In this document: positions 1 to 5,229 of the stretch, one piece after another | How the letters are laid out: each line of letters opens with the position of its first letter | How positions within the stretch are numbered: position 1 is the stretch's first letter | NCBI GenBank assembly: GCA_903928285.1 | Contig: CAIYQH010000160.1 | Coordinates: forward strand, 1-5,229 | Reading direction: 5' to 3' | Length of the DNA: 5,229 nt | DNA from: an uncultured Bacteroidales bacterium | Lineage (GTDB): Bacteria; Bacteroidota; Bacteroidia; Bacteroidales; FEN-979 | Notes under the pieces: model-generated | The model's input: the letters and a program-made list of their open reading frames with translations, nothing else | Told to the model about the DNA's origin: nothing | Databases searched by the model: none | Program-made: the position numbers and the translations under genes

Positions 1-54
1 TCATTATGCTGATTAACAGTGCTTTAAAAAAACATTTCCTTTCAAATTGCCTTT

Positions 55-84
55 CAAAGATAAAAAGAAATAGTATAAAACAAA
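55..84 (-). promoter_or_regulatory. Candidate leftward promoter for a gene beyond the window
   Basis: On the minus strand TTTG (84-81) is followed, after 18 bases, by TATCTTTG (62-55), a full TAnnTTTG match with the same spacing as the rplU promoter. It lies downstream of the large gene's stop codon and points out of the window. An ATG on this strand at 4-2 could begin the next gene, but only one further base is visible, so the target is unknown. AT-rich sequence makes chance matches more likely. Confidence 0.5.
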
Positions 85-112
85 AAAAAAGAAGATAAAT
101 TTTATGATCAAA

Positions 113-3100
113 CTAATTCGAAGTGATGCAGATTTTAAGGTTGCTTATACTTTCTTTGCGTTGTACCTGCAAAAGGTACATTCCGGGAGCGATTCCGCGG
201 ACTGAAAACGAGAATGAATTGCTTGAATGTGCATTCCAGGTGCCTGAAAGTGAGCCGGTACAGCTGAAAAGTTTAATTTGCATGATTTCTTCAGAACAGG
301 AAATGGTAAGTTGATCGCTGGCGGGGTTTGGAAAGATTCTGATCCCGGGATGGTTCCTGGAATCCATACCGGTGATGACCGATACCGGGATCGTATCCGA
401 ATTTGACGAATTGACACATTCCGCAAAACGGCTTTGTACAAAGTAATGGTATTGTCCGGTATGGAGACCTGCATCAAAGTAAGTTGTATCGCTGACCGGG
501 GTGGAATTGAGCCTTGCAAAGCTGCCTGAGTTCCCGTTCTGACGATAGATATCATAACCAATAAGGTTATGGACCGGCAGCGCCGGGTTATGCGGTGAAC
601 CGTGGGTTGAAGCGACAGGAATAACTTTTGCATAGTGATCCTTTGCGCCGATGGAACAATCGTCAATGGCCCATGGGTACCATAATCCATTACCATCTCC
701 GTCAACGGCATGCCAGGCGATATCGATCGTTTCGCCGGCATAGCCGGAAAGGTCAATATGGTAGGGCGTGTTCCAGGCATTAACACCGGAGGCCGGGGTA
801 TAGGAAGGCAGCGCCGACATATCGAGCAGTACCGACCAGGTGGCTCCCTGGTCCTGAGAAACCTGGACATAATAGTGATCCAGGTGAAGCGAGCCCTGGA
901 AGGCATAACTCCAGAAGGTGAGATCCCCGTTCACATATATATTATGGGCAATGAGCCATTCATCCTGGTGGGAATAATCCCAGTTCAGTCCGGCGGCAAA
1001 ATTGCCGTTGTGCACTCCCAAAGGCCCGGATGAGGCCATATGCGACCAGGAGGATATGGGGTTCGTGGTTTGCTTTGTCCATTGGGCAGGCGGGAAAAAG
1101 CTCTCTTCAAATCCCTCGTTCAGCAGGTTCCCGCCATAACAGGCAGGGGAACTCCAGGCCAGGTTTACGCCACTGCCTCCCGGGAGGGCCGAAAGATTGA
1201 TGGCAGGATAGCAAACAGGATAGACGCTGATATTGTCGAGCGACCAGCTTAAAATCTCGGAGGAATTCTCCCCTGCCGCCCTGAACCTGATGCGGAATCC
1301 TTTACCCCTGACCGGGGAGATGTCGATATGGTAACTTGTCCAGGACATACCGGCCGAATTTTTGATCTCCGCTTTCTGATGCCAGGTGTGGTTGTAATAA
1401 ATATCCACGATCATCTTTTCAGTAGAGGTGGCATTCCGGTTTGACAACTTAAGGTCGAAATCAAGCCAGATGGAGGCGCAGGTGAAGGGGACGCCGCTTA
1501 AGGCCGGGCTCTCCAGATCGAAAGCGTAGTTTACCCGGGGAGGTTGCCAGCGGAAACTTGCCGCTGGTGTCGGAATCCCCTCGTTGGGATCGATCACCCA
1601 ATTTCCCTGGTTTGGCGTGAATTGCCATTGATTGTAGGCGAACGTGCCGTTGTCCCATGATTCAAAAAAGGGAAGCTGGCGGCCAAAATTGATCGTGATA
1701 TCCAGCGGACCCGCTTTGACGCTTTCGGCAAACTGACCGGGAAACCCGAAGGAGGTCAGGTCGTAGGCTGCCGCAACCTTGTAATGGTATATACCGGCCT
1801 CGAGGTTGATATCATAGAAGGAGAGGGTGTCGGCATAGGTAATGTGAGCGATCACACTGTCATCACGGTATATTGTGTATCCCACGAGACCGGGTGGCGT
1901 AATGGCAAGGGTATCGGAGCCGGAGTTGGGTTTCTGCCAGGAAAGATAGGCCACATTTTCATAGGCGGTACCGTTGAGGTTTCGAACCGGATAAAGAAAG
2001 TGAGAGGTAAACGGAGTACAGGAAAAATCGGAATACCCGCTGCCGTAAAGCGCTCTGACACAGGCGGTGTAGGTCTGCCTGTACTGAATCTGGTTAGCCG
2101 GTATCGAATAGGCGTTTTTCACCGTGTAACCGCTGATCACATTACCCAGGTAAAAGTAGTAGCCAAGGATACAGTTTGCCTGTTGCTGGGCCGGTTCTGA
2201 GGCCTCAATACCGATATTGTCCACACACCAGTTGTTGATGTCGTAGGAATCGCCGCCGGAAGCCTTGAAACGGACTTTAAAGTCAATATTTGTATAGGCA
2301 GAAATATCGATTTCGTCGCTGGTCCATGGGAAACTTCCTGCATTATTATTGTAGCTTTTCAAGGTATTCCAGGTATTTCCGTTCCACAATTCCACGGCCA
2401 TCTGGTTTACACTTGTGGTGCCTGTATTGTCCAGTAAAATATCATATTTCAGTTTCAGCAGGGTGGAGCGTTCTCCTGATATGGTGCGGCTGACAAGCGA
2501 CTGGGTGTAATTCAGCTGATGGGGAAGAGAGGAGAAAATCACACACGGCGCAGGATTTCCGACTGACGGGGAGATACTCCAGTTGGCGCCACCCTGCACC
2601 GTCCACCCGTTATGGGTTAGGTTGCCACTGTTCCAGTTTTCCAAAAAGAGTGACTTACCGAAGTGCGGAACGTCCCAATGGGCCAGGAGGTTACTATCGT
2701 TGACTACCAGGTTGGCCGGGGGGTTTTTTATCTGAAGCAGCGTGATATTCAGGTTGACGGCTGCCGTTACTGGCAAGGTTTGCAGCAGGGTATCATACCC
2801 GAACTTGGATATGGTAAGCTGATAGGTTCCCTTCCAGACATTGGGGAAGGAGATGATCCCTGTGGTGTCGGAAAGGGCTGTATACGCTGTATCGGGATAG
2901 GCCATGTTGACAAAGTGCACTGAGGCGCCAGCATATCCGCTGCTCAGGCAACTGGGATTCAGGTGCATGGTAACAGGGGCAGTCCAGCATTTCCCGATGA
3001 TATTTGAAAACGAAACCGCTGACCACCGGTTTGCGGGATACTGGGCTTTTACGCCCCAACGGTAGGGGCCGCAGGGCAAGGAGGGCCAGGAATTATCGGG

Positions 3101-4156
3101 AATGGTGGTTGCGGTGGTTACCGCCAGGAGTGTCCATGCTGAAGGATTTTGCTCTTCACCCTGGCGAAGACGGAAAATGTTATAGGAGCCTGCACTGGCA
3201 GTAGCATCGGTAAGTGCGGGTGGTCCGCCTGGACCTTCGCACTGTGCACGGATCATAAAGTTCCCGCCGGCCGGGATCCACGGACTGCCTCCCGTCACAA
3301 ACCTGGAATAACTGCGGAATTGCGGGGTGGTTTCGTCAATGGCAATACCCGAGGCCCCCGGGGGCGCCCCTGCCTGGATCATGACAATATAAAATGATCC
3401 GCTGTTGATCGTCAGTGGCGCAGGTAAGCTAAACTCTACCCACCCTGTGGCTGCAGGGGTAACGGTATAAGGTCCGGCAAGGCTGCTTCCCGGAGATCCC
3501 CCCGCTCCGAGGGCATCATAAACACTCACCTGAAAAGCACCGGGAATTGTTACTCCCGGGGAATAGTTGGCGCTGTTTCCAATATTCAGGGAACCTCCCG
3601 TTACCCTGACCGGGAAACCTGCCGGCGTGAATTTCACCGCATTCATGTTGCCGGAGTAAGCCCATATGGTAAAATCATCCTGGATCCCGTCGTCATAAAT
3701 CAGTTCGTAACTCCCCGAAGGGGCTGCCCATGAAATCCCGACGCTCTGCGATCCCGTGTTGAGCAGGGCTGTAACCGCCTGCGGGGGATTCAGCGTTTCC
3801 CATACAGCAATGTTCAGCGTTGCAGTAACCCCCTGCTGGAAGATAACCGGGGCTGAACTATAGATGTCGAAACCCGGTTTGGTGGTGGCTACGGGGAAGG
3901 TACCCACGGGATCGACCGATAACATGTAAATTCCCCCGGAGGTTGAATAGGTTGAATTCCCGTTGACCGTCACCCTGGCCCCCACGACGGGATTGCCTGT
4001 GGCTCCGTTGGAAACGACGCCCATCAGCGTGGCAGCTGTAGCCGGGAATGTTTGTCCGTTTGATGGCACGTATAATAATGCCATAACCGGCATCAATAGA
4101 TACAATGCCAGGTTCAGCAGGTTGAGGAGGAAAATCCATGACCTTCTTTTAACCAT
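113..4156 (-). CDS. Large secreted T9SS-dependent modular adhesin-like protein (FN3 / choice-of-anchor J)
   Basis: An intact 1347-residue protein, probably exported by the Sec system and then displayed on the cell surface or released by T9SS. Modules read from the sequence: signal peptide (KRR then hydrophobic 7-29); carboxypeptidase-regulatory-like domain (about 44-118); split FN3 (123-150 and 313-387) around an unnamed jelly-roll-like segment (151-306); second regulatory-like domain (392-474, with GTYQLTISKFGY); split FN3 (479-498 and 662-716) around a choice-of-anchor J/MAM-like domain (505-652, ending WCVDNIGI); FN3 (722-822); a second such domain (831-980, ending WSLDNISV); split FN3 (984-1008 and 1198-1262) around a cleaved-adhesin-type domain (1013-1171, with DEWLIA and WAIDDCSIG); type A sorting domain (about 1272-1347, with IRIFPNPASDQLTI and GIAPGMYLLQV). 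I saw no catalytic motif. The first Met is chosen because it supplies the basic n-region of the signal peptide; no Shine-Dalgarno precedes it. An adhesin or scaffold role is inference; the T9SS cargo call is firm. Confidence 0.95.
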   Translation of the reverse strand: MVKRRSWIFLLNLLNLALYLLMPVMALLYVPSNGQTFPATAATLMGVVSNGATGNPVVGARVTVNGNSTYSTSGGIYMLSVDPVGTFPVATTKPGFDIYSSAPVIFQQGVTATLNIAVWETLNPPQAVTALLNTGSQSVGISWAAPSGSYELIYDDGIQDDFTIWAYSGNMNAVKFTPAGFPVRVTGGSLNIGNSANYSPGVTIPGAFQVSVYDALGAGGSPGSSLAGPYTVTPAATGWVEFSLPAPLTINSGSFYIVMIQAGAPPGASGIAIDETTPQFRSYSRFVTGGSPWIPAGGNFMIRAQCEGPGGPPALTDATASAGSYNIFRLRQGEEQNPSAWTLLAVTTATTIPDNSWPSLPCGPYRWGVKAQYPANRWSAVSFSNIIGKCWTAPVTMHLNPSCLSSGYAGASVHFVNMAYPDTAYTALSDTTGIISFPNVWKGTYQLTISKFGYDTLLQTLPVTAAVNLNITLLQIKNPPANLVVNDSNLLAHWDVPHFGKSLFLENWNSGNLTHNGWTVQGGANWSISPSVGNPAPCVIFSSLPHQLNYTQSLVSRTISGERSTLLKLKYDILLDNTGTTSVNQMAVELWNGNTWNTLKSYNNNAGSFPWTSDEIDISAYTNIDFKVRFKASGGDSYDINNWCVDNIGIEASEPAQQQANCILGYYFYLGNVISGYTVKNAYSIPANQIQYRQTYTACVRALYGSGYSDFSCTPFTSHFLYPVRNLNGTAYENVAYLSWQKPNSGSDTLAITPPGLVGYTIYRDDSVIAHITYADTLSFYDINLEAGIYHYKVAAAYDLTSFGFPGQFAESVKAGPLDITINFGRQLPFFESWDNGTFAYNQWQFTPNQGNWVIDPNEGIPTPAASFRWQPPRVNYAFDLESPALSGVPFTCASIWLDFDLKLSNRNATSTEKMIVDIYYNHTWHQKAEIKNSAGMSWTSYHIDISPVRGKGFRIRFRAAGENSSEILSWSLDNISVYPVCYPAINLSALPGGSGVNLAWSSPACYGGNLLNEGFEESFFPPAQWTKQTTNPISSWSHMASSGPLGVHNGNFAAGLNWDYSHQDEWLIAHNIYVNGDLTFWSYAFQGSLHLDHYYVQVSQDQGATWSVLLDMSALPSYTPASGVNAWNTPYHIDLSGYAGETIDIAWHAVDGDGNGLWYPWAIDDCSIGAKDHYAKVIPVASTHGSPHNPALPVHNLIGYDIYRQNGNSGSFARLNSTPVSDTTYFDAGLHTGQYHYFVQSRFAECVNSSNSDTIPVSVITGMDSRNHPGIRIFPNPASDQLTISCSEEIMQIKLFSCTGSLSGTWNAHSSNSFSFSVRGIAPGMYLLQVQRKESISNLKICITSN

Positions 4157-4192
4157 ACAACTGCTTGAACGGATAAACCGTTGATTTTGTTA

Positions 4193-4200
4193 CAAATTTA
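4193..4200 (-). promoter_or_regulatory. Candidate -7 element for the large surface-protein gene
   Basis: Read on the minus strand, these bases are TAAATTTG, a full match to TAnnTTTG. They end 36 bases before the start codon at 4156, almost the same distance as at rplU. No good TTTG lies 18-21 bases further upstream; the nearest TTG is at 4215-4213, too close. A second near-match, TAAAGTTG, lies at 4220-4213. The promoter may therefore be weak or depend on an activator or alternative sigma factor. Confidence 0.5.
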
Positions 4201-4428
4201 CATAAATAAAATCAACTTTATCTAAATGCCGGAGGCTGATTTATGATTTCACAGCGGAAAATTTTCCTGCTACTCTGCAAACCAAAATTCGCGGGATTCT
4301 TCCCCGGCATGGAGGTTGAACAAAGGGTTATGACGGAAAACAGGGTGGAAGGAAGGAGTCAAAGAGTCAGTTTGCTTTATTGAGCTTTTCCACAAAAAAC
4401 ATGGTCCCGGAATCCATCCTTTTAAATT

Positions 4429-4511
4429 AACCACAAAGCTCACAATGATTTACACAGTATTCACAAAGGGATTCTTTGTGTTCATGGTGCCTTCATGGTG
4501 TCATTGTGGTT
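4429..4511. repeat. Imperfect inverted repeat of CACAAAG-type units
   Basis: An 83-bp element starts AACCACAAAG and ends CATTGTGGTT, so its outer ends pair with one mismatch in ten. Its core is a perfect 7-bp stem, CACAAAG (4462-4468) and CTTTGTG (4474-4480), around the loop GGATT. Between them each arm carries degenerate copies of the same unit: CACAATG and CACAGTA on the left, CATGGTG twice on the right. The units recur about every 10-12 bases. I recall similar ACCACAAAG...CTTTGTGGT intergenic elements in environmental Bacteroidota genomes but cannot verify this here. No ORF or transposase is associated. It lies upstream of the rplU promoter. Confidence 0.7.
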
Positions 4512-4572
4512 GGAATTTATTTCGTTGCAGAAAAATAAAGCGTCCTGAAATCTGCTTTTTTTTCCCGTTTGG

Positions 4573-4602
4573 TTTGATAATAGAAAAAAATTTATAACTT
4601 TG
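4573..4602 (+). promoter_or_regulatory. Bacteroidota-type promoter for rplU-rpmA
   Basis: TTTG at 4573-4576 (the -33 element) is separated by 18 bases from TAACTTTG at 4595-4602, a full match to the -7 consensus TAnnTTTG of the Bacteroidota primary sigma factor. The bases after it (CACTCCC) resemble many promoters of this phylum. Transcription would start near 4608-4610, giving a leader of about 30 bases before rplU. The assignment rests on consensus and position only. Confidence 0.8.
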
Positions 4603-4637
4603 CACTCCCAAATTTACGAACATCAATACATTATAAC

Positions 4638-4949
4638 ATGTACGCAATCGTTGAAATAGCCGGTCAGCAATTCAAGGTAGAGAAGAACGACGAGATCTTT
4701 GTTCACCGCCTTGACGGTGAACCCGGGACAAAAATTGAATTTGACAAGGTTTTGCTGCTGGATAACGACGGCACGATCAGTGTTGGCAAGCCTTTGGTTG
4801 AAGGCAGCACGGTAAGCGGGTCGATCATCGATCATGCCCGTGGCGATAAAGTTGTCATCTTTAAAAAGAAGCGCCGTAAAGGATATGAAAAGGAATCAGG
4901 CCACCGGCAGGATTTCAGCAAGATACTGATTGAAAACATCAGTTTCTGA
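4638..4949 (+). CDS. rplU: 50S ribosomal protein bL21
   Basis: Encodes bL21, a primary 23S rRNA-binding protein of the large ribosomal subunit. The 103-residue product has the same length as the E. coli protein. It begins MYAIVEIAGQQFKV, the typical N-terminus with the conserved GxQ turn. Its basic C-terminal RNA-binding segment reads KKKRRKGYEKESGHRQ (residues 75-90), matching the family signature that ends in GHRQ. The ATG at 4638 is supported by this N-terminal match. No Shine-Dalgarno is visible upstream (the sequence is AT-rich), which is normal for Bacteroidota. A TTTG / TAACTTTG promoter ends 35 bases before the start, implying a short leader. rpmA follows after 110 bases, the classical gene order. 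Confidence 0.98.
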   Translation: MYAIVEIAGQQFKVEKNDEIFVHRLDGEPGTKIEFDKVLLLDNDGTISVGKPLVEGSTVSGSIIDHARGDKVVIFKKKRRKGYEKESGHRQDFSKILIENISF

Positions 4950-5003
4950 AAGCAGCAGGAGCTATCAGGCCCTGTACAGAATAAACGATAACCGAAAAAC
5001 AAA

Positions 5004-5017
5004 TTAATCCGGATTAA
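5004..5017. repeat. Perfect 14-bp palindrome in the rplU-rpmA spacer
   Basis: TTAATCCGGATTAA is identical to its reverse complement. It sits 54 bases after the rplU stop and 42 before the rpmA start. As RNA it could form only a short AU stem with a CCGG loop, and no U-run follows directly, so it is not a convincing terminator. A protein-binding dyad or a chance palindrome are both possible. Confidence 0.4.
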
Positions 5018-5059
5018 AAGTTAGTCAATAATTTTTAGTTTTAAATTAAGCAACGCATT

Positions 5060-5229
5060 ATGGCACACAAGAAAGGGGCGGGTAGTTCAAGCAACGGCCG
5101 TGAATCACACAGTAAACGTTTAGGCGTTAAAATTTATGGTGGTCAGTTTGCCAGATCAGGCAACATCATCCTGAGGCAGCGCGGTACGGTGCACAATCCC
5201 GGGCTGAATGTCGGCATTGGTCAGGACCA
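5060..5229 (+). CDS. rpmA: 50S ribosomal protein bL27 (5' part, cut by window end)
   Basis: Encodes the first 56 residues of bL27, whose N-terminus reaches the peptidyl-transferase centre and helps position tRNA. The sequence starts MAHKKGAGSSSNGRESHSKR and continues with LGVKIYGG, RQRGT and NVGIGQD, all diagnostic of the family. The family is usually about 85 residues, so roughly 30 residues lie beyond the window. The start follows the conserved MAHKK. There is no N-terminal extension of the kind removed by the Prp protease in Firmicutes. No Shine-Dalgarno is visible. I found no TAnnTTTG promoter between rplU and this gene, so transcription from the rplU promoter is the simplest reading. Confidence 0.97.
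   Translation, partial: MAHKKGAGSSSNGRESHSKRLGVKIYGGQFARSGNIILRQRGTVHNPGLNVGIGQD

Larger units (their letters stand above)
4157..4637. other. Divergent intergenic region
   Basis: This 481-bp stretch separates the starts of the large minus-strand gene and rplU. From left to right it holds a small dyad (AACGG-ATAAA-CCGTT, 4168-4182) in the predicted leader of the large gene, the candidate promoter elements of that gene, about 200 bases without a convincing feature (4228-4428), the inverted repeat at 4429-4511, a run of eight T (4556-4563), and the rplU promoter. A 46-codon ORF at 4243-4383 (plus) has GGAGG seven bases before its ATG, but nothing else supports it. Confidence 0.8.

Noticed and set aside
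82..112. Run of nine T (minus strand) after the large gene's stop, a possible terminator
   Set aside because: The preceding sequence offers only a very short AT-only stem (ATAAA/TTTAT with almost no loop), so a stable terminator hairpin is not supported.
145..906. 253-codon minus-strand ORF in another frame of the large gene
   Set aside because: It overlaps the cleaved-adhesin, FN3 and sorting domains of the large protein. Its Arg/Pro/Ile-rich translation has no domain and is typical of a shadow frame.
710..1252. Plus-strand ORFs of 107 and 70 codons (710-1033 and 1040-1252)
   Set aside because: They lie antisense inside the large gene, whose reading frame is supported by clear domains throughout. 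Their translations show no recognisable domain or plausible start context.
1784..2200. 138-codon plus-strand ORF
   Set aside because: It is antisense to the split FN3 and choice-of-anchor J region of the large gene. Its Gly/Val-rich translation fits the complement of a Thr/Ser/Pro-rich coding sequence.
4243..4383. 46-codon plus-strand ORF with GGAGG seven bases upstream of its ATG
   Set aside because: The product (starting MISQRKIFLLL) resembles no family I know. No TAnnTTTG promoter precedes it, and Shine-Dalgarno sequences are poor evidence in this phylum. Its length is within chance.
4527..4563. GCAGA...TCTGC inverted repeat followed by eight T, a possible terminator on the plus strand
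   Set aside because: The stem is only 5 bp with a 19-base loop, too weak for an intrinsic terminator, and no supported gene lies upstream on that strand.
4950..5059. Separate promoter for rpmA
   Set aside because: No full TAnnTTTG match is present in the spacer; the closest stretches (TAATTTTT, TAGTTTTA) lack the final G.

Overview
The window looks like a chromosomal segment from a member of the Bacteroidota. Three signs agree. The large gene ends in a type IX secretion system (T9SS) sorting domain and is built from modules common in that phylum (choice-of-anchor J/cleaved-adhesin-like, fibronectin type III, carboxypeptidase-regulatory-like). Promoter-like sites match the phylum's TTTG / TAnnTTTG consensus. 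The three gene starts also lack Shine-Dalgarno sequences. I cannot place it below phylum from the sequence alone.

Layout. Bases 1-112 are an AT-rich spacer with a candidate leftward promoter. Bases 113-4156 (minus strand) hold one intact 1347-residue gene for a secreted, multi-domain, adhesin-like protein. Bases 4157-4637 are a divergent intergenic region. It holds a likely promoter element for the big gene, an 83-bp imperfect inverted repeat of CACAAAG-type units, and a strong candidate promoter for the ribosomal genes. Bases 4638-4949 (plus) are rplU (bL21). Bases 4950-5059 are a spacer with a perfect 14-bp palindrome. Bases 5060-5229 (plus) are the first 56 codons of rpmA (bL27), cut by the window edge.

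How the genes relate. rplU and rpmA form the classical pair of 50S ribosomal proteins and are probably co-transcribed. The large surface protein is divergent and functionally unrelated. It has no catalytic domain that I can recognise, so adhesion, matrix or scaffold roles are plausible but unproven.

The most interesting feature is the architecture of the large protein. In three places a fibronectin-III-like fold seems to be split in its B-C loop by a whole inserted beta-sandwich domain, a nested arrangement that standard domain searches tend to miss. I found no CRISPR array, transposase, tRNA, rRNA or defence system, and nothing I would call a clearly new biological system.
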